From Halorubrum coriense DSM 10284 (lineage in GTDB: Archaea; Halobacteriota; Halobacteria; Halobacteriales; Haloferacaceae), in contig NZ_AOJL01000060.1 of the NCBI RefSeq assembly GCF_000337035.1, forward strand, positions 238,415 to 285,935: DNA of 47,521 bases, read 5' to 3'. Below the pieces are notes generated by a model, which was not told the origin of the DNA, made no database searches, and saw only the letters and a program-made list of their open reading frames with translations. Below, piece after piece: positions 9,001-17,101 of this stretch; position 1 is the first letter of the stretch, and each line of letters begins with the position of its first letter. The position numbers and the translations under genes were made by a program.

Positions 9001-9972
9001 CTCGGAGAACGCGCGGGCGTCCGCCTCGTCGACGCGGTCACCGGCGAGCTCGGACAGCCGCTTCCCGGTGAGGTCCGCCGACTGACGACCGGACAGCAGG
9101 CGGTTCGCGGCCGCGTTCGCGAACGCGACGGACCCGTCCTCGTCGACGACTGTCACCGCGTCGTGGACGTTCTCCAGGACCGCTTCGCTGCGTTCCAGCT
9201 CTCGCTCGCGTTCCCGTTCGTCGGTGATCTCGCGCGAGAAGACGGTCAGCCCGTCCTCGTCCGGGAACGCCCGCACCTCGACCCAGTAGTCGAACGGGTC
9301 GCCGAGCCGCTGTTCGAACGACGCCGGTTCGCCGGTGGCCATCGCCGTTCGATACCGCTCTTCGAGCTCCGTCCCCACGATCGACGGGAACGCCTCCCAG
9401 ATCGTGTTCCCGACGATCCGCTCCGGGTCGCGCTCGATCCGCTCGGCCATCGTGTCGTTCATGTACTCCACGCGCCAGTCGCCGTCGACCGCGTAGATCG
9501 CGTCGGTGGCGCGTTCGAGCGTCCGCTGGAAGCGGTCCGACAGCCGCTCGGCGGTCGCCTGTTTGCGCGCCGCGTCCACCAGCGTTCGGACCCGACCGGC
9601 GAGCAGCTCGAAGCTGTCTTGGGTCCCGTGGATCGGGATGTAGTCCGACACGCCGGCTTGGGTCGCCTCGCTGGCGATCCGCTCGCTGCCCCGCCCGGTG
9701 AAGAGGACCGTCGGCAGGTCGGGACGTTCGGTCTCGGCCCGCGCGACGAGGTCGATCCCGGTCCCCTCCGGCAGCGAGTACGAGGTGACGAGACAGTCGA
9801 CGGAGCCCTCGGCGACCCGGCTGAGAGCGACCCGCGTGTCGCCGACGGTCGTCACCGTCACGCCCGGTGCGATCCGTTCGAGCTTCGCCCGAGCCAGTTC
9901 GGCGAAGTCGGCGTCGCCGTTCACGTACAACACGTGAATCCGCTCCGGGCGTCCGTCGCTCGCGTGTTCCAT
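6067..9972 (-). CDS. Hybrid multi-PAS/GAF sensor histidine kinase with pseudo-receiver
   Basis: The protein has 1301 residues and no membrane span. The visible order is: receiver-like domain (about 10-135), PAS (about 145-255), PAS (about 260-385), GAF (about 400-560), PAS (about 565-685), PAS (about 690-810), PAS (about 815-930), GAF (about 940-1090), HisKA with the phospho-acceptor near H1110 (VVAHDLRNPLT), and the ATPase with N-box FENLFRNAVEHGG and GTGFGLSIV. The receiver has lost its acceptor: VDCLVTSYSLP has Ser where relatives have Asp, and DYIPIHG lacks the conserved Lys. It probably no longer accepts phosphate. The kinase core looks complete. The gene points away from the pilus cluster. 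Its 237-bp downstream gap holds a CGCCG/CGGCG hairpin near 5960. Confidence 0.88.
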   Translation of the reverse strand: MEHASDGRPERIHVLYVNGDADFAELARAKLERIAPGVTVTTVGDTRVALSRVAEGSVDCLVTSYSLPEGTGIDLVARAETERPDLPTVLFTGRGSERIASEATQAGVSDYIPIHGTQDSFELLAGRVRTLVDAARKQATAERLSDRFQRTLERATDAIYAVDGDWRVEYMNDTMAERIERDPERIVGNTIWEAFPSIVGTELEERYRTAMATGEPASFEQRLGDPFDYWVEVRAFPDEDGLTVFSREITDERERERELERSEAVLENVHDAVTVVDEDGSVAFANAAANRLLSGRQSADLTGKRLSELAGDRVDEADARAFSEAVELTLDEMESDGGLSGFYDADLRIDVAVGDGERTFDIRLTPFQRRATNQVLVVARDVTERSAAKHQLERERDALRELQTVMAESDTSSASRLRNLLRVGCRTLGLEIGIVSRAQGGDYTVEAVHAPDADVEAGDRFDLASTYCAEVVGTDSVCSFADAVSEGKATHPAYRELELESYIGVPLVVDGARYGTVNFSSPTTRVAPFGALERTFVELLAELVSAELSRARDRADLERREFLFDRVQDIADIGVWEYFPAREELTWSDGTRRIHGVDEGYEPSIDDAIEFYHPDDRETITDAVDTAIEDGKLYDLDLRIERADGGVRDVRAWGEFVEDARRGDAALRGVFQDVTEREAKRREHQALAEEYAALLETSGDAIFLLDVDAAGDEPSFEFARLSPGYESQTGLTTADVRGETPRAVFGDEQGAELAANYARCVEEGAPISYHEELETVADGRFWETSLAPVTVDGETVRIVGIARNVTERVERERELETTNQRLESLIEATPLTVMEVDADGGVVRWNEEAETMFGWSHEEVRGARNPLASTERWEEFAAHRRRALRGERVRAEEVRLETKAGDTLDLLLSIAPITAPDGEVTGTLAVVEDITDQKRLEARLRALQETAQRLSSAESAEAIGSVAVDAAADVLGLDVTAAWEFDRRADALVPVSETDAATDLLGEAPRFDSGEGLAWDAFESGETRVYDDVHDADRRYNSDTAIQSEVVVPLGEYGVMITGSTSPREFCETDVDLFRILGATVEAAFARASREAELQRQNERLDEFASVVAHDLRNPLTVAQGFLELATETGDPDHFARVQSAHDRTERLIDDLLALARGETAVEDAEAVDLGTVTTEAWGYVDTDEAALAVADAVPTVTGDPGRLTQLFENLFRNAVEHGGPTVTVTVGQSAGDGGFYVEDDGSGIPPDRRDDVLRHGVTSSDGGTGFGLSIVADIAEAHGWTVSVTDGSDGGARFEFDEAA

Positions 9973-10265
9973 TGGCGGCTATCGGCGGTGCGGCTGTATC
10001 AATCATTCCCGCCGATTATGTCCAGTGATAGAGCCGCTGAACGAGCCGGCGACGAGACCGGCGCGACTGCGTCGCGAGCGGGACGGCGATCGGCGTCTCG
10101 GCGGAACCAAGGGCTACGAAGGCGGCTACCCGGACGTCTTACTCCCTCTATCGGCCGTATTTGAGCTACACCGATGAGCATCGGTATCAGGAAAACGGGA
10201 CCGATGAATCTCGGAAGCCGCCTTTTCACCGGTGATAACGGACGGCCAAGCGAGGTCGTACGCTC
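9973..10265. other. Divergent control region between kinase and winged-helix gene
   Basis: This 293-bp gap separates the large kinase (leftward) from the winged-helix regulator (rightward). I see no coding sequence with haloarchaeal character. The notable content is a set of ACCGRTG motifs (annotated separately). A weak A/T-rich stretch CAATCATTCCCGCCGATTAT near 10000 may serve the kinase promoter. Confidence 0.5.
10170..10234. promoter_or_regulatory. Candidate operator: perfect dyad plus two ACCGRTG repeats
   Basis: ACCGATG-AG-CATCGGT at 10170-10185 is a perfect 7-bp dyad. A second ACCGATG begins at 10200, followed by an imperfect ATCTCGG arm, and ACCGGTG begins at 10228. The starts lie 30 and 28 bases apart, close to three helical turns, so a regulator could bind them on one face. 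They lie 32-96 bases before the winged-helix gene. Autoregulation by that protein is an inference. Confidence 0.35.
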
Positions 10266-10685
10266 ATGAAACCCATTCGCGCGCTCGGTCGGGAGTACAG
10301 CATGGAGATCCTCGGCGCAACCGAAGAACCCACGTCGGTGACTCGTCTCAGCGACTCGTTGGACGTCCCGATCGCGACTTGCTACCGCCGCGTCGGCGAA
10401 CTCGTCGCGGTCGGCCTGCTAGAGGCGACGCCGGCCGCGGAGGCCGACGCGTCGAGGGCGAGCCTGTACCAGCGAACGACGGACGCCGTGGGTATCAGGT
10501 TCGCTCCGGTCCCGTCGCTGTTCGCGTGGACGTGCGTCCGTGAAGCCGTGGGCACCGACGCGTCGGCGCTCGAATCGGCCGCGGAGGCGGAGTCGGAGGG
10601 GCGGGTTCGAATCGCGCCGATGAGCGGCTCCGCTCCGGACACCGCGGCGGTCACGGAACGGCCCCCCGCGTGGAGTGACGAGTAG
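10266..10685 (+). CDS. Winged-helix (ArsR-like) transcriptional regulator
   Basis: The protein has 139 residues. Residues 1-80 form a winged helix: MKPIRALGREYSMEILGATE, then EPTSVTRLSDSLDVPIATCYRRVGELVAVGLLEA, where CYRRVGEL is the recognition helix. This resembles the small ArsR-like regulators placed next to archaeal pilus and secretion genes. The C-terminus is low in complexity and has no metal-binding cysteine pair, so metal sensing is unlikely. It is followed after 37 bases by the sensor/ATPase chimaera, whose own TATA box lies in the gap. Control of the pilus genes is inferred from position only. Confidence 0.72.
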   Translation: MKPIRALGREYSMEILGATEEPTSVTRLSDSLDVPIATCYRRVGELVAVGLLEATPAAEADASRASLYQRTTDAVGIRFAPVPSLFAWTCVREAVGTDASALESAAEAESEGRVRIAPMSGSAPDTAAVTERPPAWSDE

Positions 10686-10693
10686 GCCGACGA

Positions 10694-10699
10694 TTTATT
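10694..10699 (+). promoter_or_regulatory. TATA box of the chimaeric sensor/ATPase gene
   Basis: TTTATT is centred about 26 bases before the ATG at 10723, which predicts a leaderless transcript and supports that start over the in-frame ATG at 10675, which would overlap the regulator gene. Confidence 0.55.
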
Positions 10700-10722
10700 G
10701 CCATGAGACACGTCAACAATAC

Positions 10723-12789
10723 ATGACTGGCCCGCGATCGCCGCTCGCGTCTCCGGAGCGCCTTCTCAGCCTCTCGGCGGAACTCAACGGGGCCGAGACC
10801 GTTTCGACCGCGATCGGTCGCACGACCGAGTTTCTGGAGACGGTGTTCGACCGGCCGGCGGTGAGCGTCTGTGCGTACGACGCGACGACCGAGACGGTCA
10901 CCGCTCTCAGGCCCGACGCCTCGTCTTCGTCCGGCGTTGACGGCGCTCCGGACCGGATTCCGGAATCGATCGGCAAGCGGGTGGACGAACGGGGAGACGA
11001 GTCGTTGAGCGACGGCGCTCCCGAAGCGGCGGTCGACGACAGCCCGCCGGAGCCGCTTCAGTCCGAGATACTCGTTCCCGTCGGGGGCGACCGCGTACTC
11101 CGCGTCGGTCTCACCGAGGTCGAGGGGCCCGACGACGCCGACGTCGCCGTCGTCGAGGGGATCGCGGCGAACCTCGAGAGGACGCTGTCTCGGGTCGACC
11201 CCCGACGGTCGCCGGCGGCGGGTTGTGACGTCGCCCGCGCGCTGTTCGATCGGTCGGACGACCCCACGTTCGTCAGCGACGCCGACGGGACGCTGGTGGC
11301 CGTCAACCGGGCCGCCGTCGAGTTGACGGGGCGAGACCGGCGTTCGCTTCTGGGCAGTCGGTTCGCCGCGGTTCTGGGGGACTCGTCGGCGGCGGTTCGC
11401 GAGCACCTCGACGACGCCGCCGCCGGTGCGTCGGAACCGGTCGCGACGACGTTCGAGCGCGCCCGCGGGGGCGACCTGCGGGTCGAACTCGCCAGCCACC
11501 GGGTCGACGTCGACGGGACCGCGCACGTCCGCACGGTGGCACGCGGGCCGTCGCGGGGCGCGGAGCTTCACCGAGGGCGACGCGGGGGGCCGGTGGGCGA
11601 CGACGCGGCCGCGCTCCGTCGGCTGAGCGAGCTCGCGGTCGACTTCGAGGAGTTCGACGAGGCCATCGAGCGACTGCTGTCGCTCGGGTGCGACCACTTC
11701 GGCCTCGACGCGGGCGTACTCGCGCGCGTCGACGGCGACGACTACGAGGTCGATACCGCGGTCGACGCGACCGGGACACACGAGGCGGGCGCGGTGTACG
11801 ACCTCGCGGACACGATGTGCGACGCGACGCTCGCCGGCGACGCGGCCGAGCCGCTCGCGTTCGCCGACGTCGCGGAGACCGACCACCGGGACCACCCGGC
11901 GGCCGACAGCGTCGTCGCGTATATCGGCGCTCCCGTCGTCGTCGGTGACGGGGTCTACGGCACGGTGAACTTCTCGATGCGGAGACCGCGCGTCGTGCCG
12001 TTCCGCGCGGAGGAGAGGGAGTTCGTGAAGCTCATCGCGAAGTGGCTCGGCACCGAGATTCGACGGCGCGAGCGGTTCGAGGAGCTGGAGCGGTACGAGA
12101 CGATCCTCGAGGCCGTCGACGATCCGGTGTACGCGCTGGACACCGAGGGGCGCTTCACCTACGTCAACGACGCCGCGAAGCGAGAGTTCGGGTACGGAAC
12201 GGAGATCGTCGGCGAGCGTCCGTCGGTCGGCATGAAGGGACCGGACGTCGCCCTGGCGTTCTTCCAAGCGATGGCCACGGGCCACACCGCCTGTACGACG
12301 CTCCACGCGGACAGCATCGGGACGGTCCTCTCCCGGCTACAGAACCCGCCGCTACAGGTGCCCGAGCAGATGATCCAAGAGCTCGACATCGTCTGCGTTC
12401 AGCGTCAGGTCCAGCGGGGCGAAACGCGGATCCGACGGAACACGAACATCACCGAGATCGGCGAGGGCGACGGCGTACAGCGTAACCAGCTGTATCGGTG
12501 GGACCCGACGACCGACGAGTTCGACGTCCGAGGAGAGTCGCGGAAGCTCGAATCGCTCCGTCGCGCGAAGGGCTGGTCGGCGACCCGACTTCAGGCGGAG
12601 CTGCGCCGGCGGGCTCGGTTCCTCGCGGCGCTGGTGGAGGCGGACGTTCGCACCTACGAACGGGTCTCGGCCGTCATCGAGCAGTTCCAACGGCGTCCCG
12701 AGGAGACGCTCGCCCGGGTACGGAGCGGAGCGATCGGCGGAGACGCCGCCCGCAAGCCGGGAGATCCGGGTGGCGGGACACGGCGATGA
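10723..12789 (+). CDS. Chimaeric GAF/PAS sensor fused to C-terminal end of type II/IV secretion ATPase
   Basis: The 688-residue frame has two unrelated halves. Residues 1-504 are signalling modules: GAF (1-152), PAS (about 170-279, FVSDADGTLVAVNRAAVELT), GAF (about 297-446, SVVAYIGAPVVVGDGVYGTV) and the first half of a PAS (456-504, YETILEAVDDPVYALDTEGR). From about 508 on the sequence is that of FlaI/PilB-type ATPases: ALAFFQAMATGHTACTTLHA (the His box), NPPLQVPEQMIQELDIVCVQ, LYRWDPTTDEFDV and the usual helical C-terminus. The Walker A P-loop, Asp box and Walker B of a real secretion ATPase are absent, as are the rest of the PAS and any kinase domain. It overlaps the pilus platform gene by 4 bases (ATGA). 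It may be a deletion product, a true fusion or an assembly error. Confidence 0.78.
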   Translation: MTGPRSPLASPERLLSLSAELNGAETVSTAIGRTTEFLETVFDRPAVSVCAYDATTETVTALRPDASSSSGVDGAPDRIPESIGKRVDERGDESLSDGAPEAAVDDSPPEPLQSEILVPVGGDRVLRVGLTEVEGPDDADVAVVEGIAANLERTLSRVDPRRSPAAGCDVARALFDRSDDPTFVSDADGTLVAVNRAAVELTGRDRRSLLGSRFAAVLGDSSAAVREHLDDAAAGASEPVATTFERARGGDLRVELASHRVDVDGTAHVRTVARGPSRGAELHRGRRGGPVGDDAAALRRLSELAVDFEEFDEAIERLLSLGCDHFGLDAGVLARVDGDDYEVDTAVDATGTHEAGAVYDLADTMCDATLAGDAAEPLAFADVAETDHRDHPAADSVVAYIGAPVVVGDGVYGTVNFSMRRPRVVPFRAEEREFVKLIAKWLGTEIRRRERFEELERYETILEAVDDPVYALDTEGRFTYVNDAAKREFGYGTEIVGERPSVGMKGPDVALAFFQAMATGHTACTTLHADSIGTVLSRLQNPPLQVPEQMIQELDIVCVQRQVQRGETRIRRNTNITEIGEGDGVQRNQLYRWDPTTDEFDVRGESRKLESLRRAKGWSATRLQAELRRRARFLAALVEADVRTYERVSAVIEQFQRRPEETLARVRSGAIGGDAARKPGDPGGGTRR

Positions 12790-14744
12790 ACGCGGCGGAC
12801 GTGGTGGACGGCTTCGGGCTCTCCCGCGTCTACGAGTTCTTCTGGTCGCGCTACCGGCGCGGCGGCGAGGAGTACGCCGAGCTACAGGGCGCGTTGAACG
12901 CGGCACAGCTACCGGTCACCGCCGAGACGTATCTCGCGCGGTCGGCGACGCTGTCGGTCGGATTCGGCGTCGTCGGCGCGGTGGCCGGCGTCTTCGTCGG
13001 CGCGATGCTCTCGCTGGGCGGGGTCGTCGCGGCGCTGGACGCGCCGCCCGCGCTCCATCCGATCGCGGTCCCGCTAGCGGGGGCCGAACCGATCGGGTCG
13101 ATCCTCGTCACCGCGACCGTGCTGGGCGGTGGCCTGGGGTTCGCCTACCGACGGTACTCGCTGTCGCGGCCGCAGGCGATAGCCGACAGGCGGGGCCGGG
13201 CGATCGACCTCAACCTCCCGAACGGGATCCTGTTCATGTACGCCCTCTCGCAGGGCGGGATGGACACGCTGAGCGTCTTCCGGACCCTGGCCGAGTCGGA
13301 CGACGCCTACGGCGAACTCGGGTCCGAGTTTCGGGTACTCATACGCGACGTCGACGTGTTCAACAAGAACCTGCTGGACGCGCTGCGGGCCGCGCGCACC
13401 CGAACGCCGAGTCGCAGGTTCGCTCGGTTCGTCGACGACGCGGTGAGCATCATCGACTCGGGCGGCGACTTCACGTCGCTCGTGGAGACGGAGGCGAACA
13501 CGTACCTACAGGAGGCGCGCGCGGAACAGCGCGGCCTCATCGAGACGTTGGCCCTCGTCGCCGAGGGGTACATCTCGCTGCTCGTCGCCGGGCCGCTGTT
13601 TCTCCTCGTTCTGCTGTTGGTCATGGCGTTGCTCGGGGCCGAGACGCTGTTGTACGTCGCGGCCGTCGTGTACGTGGGAATTCCCCTCGGGTCGGTCGCG
13701 TGTGTGCTGCTCATCGACCGGATCGCCGGCCCGTTCGAGGCGACCTCGGCGTCGATTTCGGTCGACGAGGCGGCCGGCGTCCGACCGCCGGCGGGCGACG
13801 CCCGCATCGCCCGCTACGCCCGACGGAAGCGCGTCGGGACGGTCCGGGGATGGCTTCGAAACCCGGTCCAGACGCTCATCGACGAGCCGAGGTTGACGCT
13901 GCCGATCACGGTGCCGGTCGCCGTCGGTCTCGTGGGCGCCGTCGCGCTCTCCGGGCCGGCGCTGTTCTCCGCTTCCGGGCTGACCGCCAGGCCGATCGCG
14001 GGTTCGATCGCCGTCTTCGTCCTCCCCGTTCTGGTCGTCGCCGCACCGGTGTCCCTCTTTCACGAGCTCCGCCGGCGACAGCGGTCGGAACTGATGAACC
14101 GGTTCCCCGAGACGCTGTCGGCGATCGCGAACATCAACGGTATCGGGCTGTCGCTGCCCGAATCGATCGACATCACGAGCGACCGACGGAGCGATCGGCT
14201 CGGAGAGCAGTTGGGTCGACTCACGAACGACATCGCGTGGAACCGCGACACGTCGGGGGCGCTGGCGCGGTTCGCGAACCGGATCGGTATCGGCGAGATC
14301 ACCCAGTCGACGAAGCTCCTCAGCGAGGCCAACCGTGCCGGCGGGGGGATGCGGCGCGCGCTCTCGATCGCGGCGGACGACGCGCGGGCGAGCAGACAGC
14401 TGCGGCGAGAGCGCACCCAAGAGCTTCAGTCGTACCTCGCCATCGTCGTGGTCGGCTTCGTCGTCTTCGTCGGCGTCGTGGCGATGATCGACCTGTTCTA
14501 CCTCCAAGGCATCGCGCAGACCGCCAGCGACAGCGTTCCGGACCGACGCGCCACCGGACTGGCCGTGTCGCTGCGGGAGTTCGAGGTCAACACGTTTCGG
14601 CTCCTCGTGTTCCACGCCGCCCTGATACAGGCGGGATTCAGCGGTCTCGTCGGAGGAAAGATCGCGAACAACGACGTGCTGAGCGGTCTGAAGATCAGCC
14701 TCGCGCTCGTCGTCGCCACGGTCCTGCTGTTCCTCGGTGTCTGA
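12786..14744 (+). CDS. Type II secretion system F family membrane platform (TadC/PilC-like)
   Basis: The protein has 652 residues and is the polytopic inner-membrane platform of an archaeal type IV pilus-like machine. It has an early hydrophobic pair (about 50-115), a first T2SSF cytoplasmic domain (about 140-260: PNGILFMYALSQGGMDTLSV ... FVDDAVSIIDSGGDFTSLVE), a membrane pair, a second hydrophobic set around 370-430, a second T2SSF domain (about 430-560: PETLSAIANINGIGLSLPES ... LLSEANRAGGGMRRALSIAA) and C-terminal membrane helices. Two T2SSF domains in one chain are normal for the archaeal group. The start overlaps the chimaera stop, so translation is coupled. The gene looks intact although its partner ATPase gene does not. 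Confidence 0.87.
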   Translation: MNAADVVDGFGLSRVYEFFWSRYRRGGEEYAELQGALNAAQLPVTAETYLARSATLSVGFGVVGAVAGVFVGAMLSLGGVVAALDAPPALHPIAVPLAGAEPIGSILVTATVLGGGLGFAYRRYSLSRPQAIADRRGRAIDLNLPNGILFMYALSQGGMDTLSVFRTLAESDDAYGELGSEFRVLIRDVDVFNKNLLDALRAARTRTPSRRFARFVDDAVSIIDSGGDFTSLVETEANTYLQEARAEQRGLIETLALVAEGYISLLVAGPLFLLVLLLVMALLGAETLLYVAAVVYVGIPLGSVACVLLIDRIAGPFEATSASISVDEAAGVRPPAGDARIARYARRKRVGTVRGWLRNPVQTLIDEPRLTLPITVPVAVGLVGAVALSGPALFSASGLTARPIAGSIAVFVLPVLVVAAPVSLFHELRRRQRSELMNRFPETLSAIANINGIGLSLPESIDITSDRRSDRLGEQLGRLTNDIAWNRDTSGALARFANRIGIGEITQSTKLLSEANRAGGGMRRALSIAADDARASRQLRRERTQELQSYLAIVVVGFVVFVGVVAMIDLFYLQGIAQTASDSVPDRRATGLAVSLREFEVNTFRLLVFHAALIQAGFSGLVGGKIANNDVLSGLKISLALVVATVLLFLGV

Positions 14745-14746
14745 CG

Positions 14747-16498
14747 ATGAGACGCGCACTCCCAGCCCTCGGGTTCGCCCGTGTCTCCCGGCGTCGGGCG
14801 GCCGGCCGGGCCGTGTCCACCGTCTTGGGCACGCTGCTGATGTTCGGACTCGTCATGTTGCTGCTCGCCTCGCTTCAGGCGACAGCCGTTCCGATCTGGA
14901 ACGAAGACATCGAGTTCCGACACGACGGGGAGGTACGGAGCAGTGTCGGCGACGTTCACGACGACATCGTCGAGCTGTCGACGCGGCGGGCCGACCGTTC
15001 GAACACGGTCGAGCTCGGGGTCCGCTACCCGACGAGACCGTTCCTGCTCAACCCGCCCGACGCCAACGGTCGGCTTCGGACGCTCCCGAACGGGACCGTG
15101 ACGTTGTCCAACGCGACGGCGGCCGGGGAGGCGGGCGACTACTTCGACGGGACCGACCGCTCGTTCGTCACCCGGACCGTCGCTTACGAGGCCGACTACA
15201 GCGAGTACCGGAGCGCACCGCGGTACCTCATCGACAACGGCGGACTCATCGAACAGCACGAGGGCGCGGACCTCGCCCGCAGCGACCCGATGCTCGTCGA
15301 CGGGACCCGGATCAATCTCGTCCTCGTACACGGGTCGCTCTCGCGGTCCGGCGTCCGCGACGCGAGCGTGATGACCCGCGCCGGGAGCCCGTCCGCGGAC
15401 GCGACCGCCGTCAGCAACGAGAGTTCGCCGGTCGGAATCACCGTCCCGACGGCCGCGGGGCAGTCGTACTGGGAAAGCGCCCTCGGGGACGAGCTGGCTT
15501 CTGCGGGCGGTTACGTCACCTCGATACGCGTGACCGCGGGCGAGCCGTACAACACGTTGCGGCTCGAGTTACGGCCGAACGTGACGTACCGGCTCCGAAC
15601 GGCTCAGGTCAGCGTCGGCGGTGACCGCGCGGACGGCGCTCCGGAGTACCTCACGCGGGGTGAGACGACCGGTACGACCGCGGTCGGTGAGCATCGAGAG
15701 GTCGAGTACGTGGTCCGCGACCGCTTCTCCAATCCCGTCGCCGACGTCGACGTCGAGGCGGCGGTCGTCGACGGCCCGGGAGAGCTCGTCGCAGCCAACG
15801 ACACGTCCGACGACGACGGAACCGTGCGGTACCGCTACGTCAGCGATCGGGCCGGGACGGCCACGGTCAGGGCGACGTTCGGTTCCGCGCCCGGAGCGTT
15901 GGAGACCGCGGAGCAGTCGATCGCGGTCCACTCCGGCTCGGAGTCCACCGACGGGTGCCGCTTTCCACGGTGGACGGCCGCCGATCCGACCGTTCGGCTC
16001 ACGAACGCGCAAGAGGGCTGTGCGTGGTCCGGCGTCGAATCCGTCGACGGCGTCTCGCTCTCGGATCCGAACCTGACGTCGCTCACCGGAGCCAACGAGG
16101 AGTTCGACCCGAAACGCCAGTACTTCAGGCTCGGGTTCACCGTGGAGAGCGGGGATACGGCGTACTACGTCGCCGTCACTCGGACGACCGACCTCGCGAG
16201 CGACGTGGTCGACCTCGACGGGCTGACGCGGTCGTACGGGGGGAGCTGGTCGAACACGAACGTTCAAGTGTACCGGCGGGTCGGCGATCAGGCGTTCGAA
16301 CTCCGCGGTGAGGGGGCGCTGAGTTCGTCCGCTCTCGAGGAGTGGTACCAGCGGACGAGGTCGGTCGACCTGCTCGATCAGGCCGCGTACGGGTCCGGGA
16401 ACCCCGGCGTCGACGAGTTACGGAGCTTCACGAGCGGTCGAACGGTGACGATCCGCTTCTTGGAGTTCCACGGCGCGACGACGGTCACGGCCGCGTGA
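14747..16498 (+). CDS. Large pilin-like secreted protein with Ig-like domain (DUF7289-like)
   Basis: The protein has 583 residues and follows the platform gene after 2 bases. The N-terminus RRAAGRAVSTVLGTLLMFGL, then VMLLLASLQ, is a class III (pilin-type) signal: a basic stretch, a likely prepilin-peptidase site near GRA/VST, then one hydrophobic helix. The rest is extracellular in style, rich in Asp, Thr and Ser. Residues of about 315-385 (EYVVRDRFSNPVADVDVEAA ... AGTATVRATFG) resemble a Big-1/invasin-type Ig-like domain. The length far exceeds ordinary pilins, so an adhesive tip or minor pilin is a reasonable inference. A long overlapping frame upstream of the ATG is a shadow of the platform gene. 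Confidence 0.75.
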   Translation: MRRALPALGFARVSRRRAAGRAVSTVLGTLLMFGLVMLLLASLQATAVPIWNEDIEFRHDGEVRSSVGDVHDDIVELSTRRADRSNTVELGVRYPTRPFLLNPPDANGRLRTLPNGTVTLSNATAAGEAGDYFDGTDRSFVTRTVAYEADYSEYRSAPRYLIDNGGLIEQHEGADLARSDPMLVDGTRINLVLVHGSLSRSGVRDASVMTRAGSPSADATAVSNESSPVGITVPTAAGQSYWESALGDELASAGGYVTSIRVTAGEPYNTLRLELRPNVTYRLRTAQVSVGGDRADGAPEYLTRGETTGTTAVGEHREVEYVVRDRFSNPVADVDVEAAVVDGPGELVAANDTSDDDGTVRYRYVSDRAGTATVRATFGSAPGALETAEQSIAVHSGSESTDGCRFPRWTAADPTVRLTNAQEGCAWSGVESVDGVSLSDPNLTSLTGANEEFDPKRQYFRLGFTVESGDTAYYVAVTRTTDLASDVVDLDGLTRSYGGSWSNTNVQVYRRVGDQAFELRGEGALSSSALEEWYQRTRSVDLLDQAAYGSGNPGVDELRSFTSGRTVTIRFLEFHGATTVTAA

Positions 16499-16642
16499 AC
16501 GGCTCGCGACGAACGACAGCCGGACGGCCGGGTTCACCGGCTTCGAGCGGGGACTCGTCTGCCTATCTGAATCGGTGCGACAGACCGCACACCGATGAGG
16601 GCAGGCGGAGGGCACGTGTCGATGTGGGCACGATCCGAGTGT

Positions 16643-17002
16643 ATGTCGCATCAGTCCGACGCAGACGCCGCGTCACACGCGGACGCCCAACGAGGAACCG
16701 ACCCGCGTGTCGTGGCGGGATGGTCGACGGACACGGAGCTAGTGCGGGAGTTCGGTCAGGCGGCGGACATCGGCGACGCGGTCTGCCTGACGGTCGACGA
16801 AGCCGTGGCGACGTGGTCGGAGCTCTCCGAGACGCCCTCGCTGCTCCGGTTCGTCGACGTCGACAGCCTCGACGGGCTGTTCAAGGCGAAGGCGACGGAC
16901 AACAACGGGTGGCTTCCGTCGACGAACTTCCAGTTTCAGAGCTGTCGGGTGACGCTCCTGTACGGCGCCTCGATCCGCGTGATCGTCGACCGCGAACCAT
17001 GA
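16643..17002 (+). CDS. HalOD1 output-domain protein
   Basis: The protein has 119 residues. The last 80 (VREFGQAADIGDAVCLTVDE ... LLRFVDVDSLDGLF ... CRVTLLYGASIRVIVDRE) match the HalOD1 domain, a haloarchaea-specific module proposed to act as an output partner in signalling. The usual aromatic-Asp-Pro-Asp-Ala-Leu core is seen here as FVDVDSLDGLF. Upstream in-frame ATGs exist at 16595 and 16622. The start at 16643 (MSHQSDADAA) fits the family length. It lies between the pilin-like gene and the HalX regulator, suggesting a role in the same signal circuit. Confidence 0.7.
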   Translation: MSHQSDADAASHADAQRGTDPRVVAGWSTDTELVREFGQAADIGDAVCLTVDEAVATWSELSETPSLLRFVDVDSLDGLFKAKATDNNGWLPSTNFQFQSCRVTLLYGASIRVIVDREP

Positions 17003-17101
17003 GGCGCGCTCGACCCGTACCGGCACCGCCCGGGACGCGCCGCGCGGGACACGGCGAGCCGACGAGAACGCACCGGCGGGGGCGGCGGCCGGGAGGACGC
17101 G

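Noticed and set aside
12770-16498. A 1242-codon frame covering the platform gene region and the pilin-like gene
   Set aside because: Only its last part is the pilin-like protein. The Arg/Gly-rich front part is a shadow frame of the platform gene.
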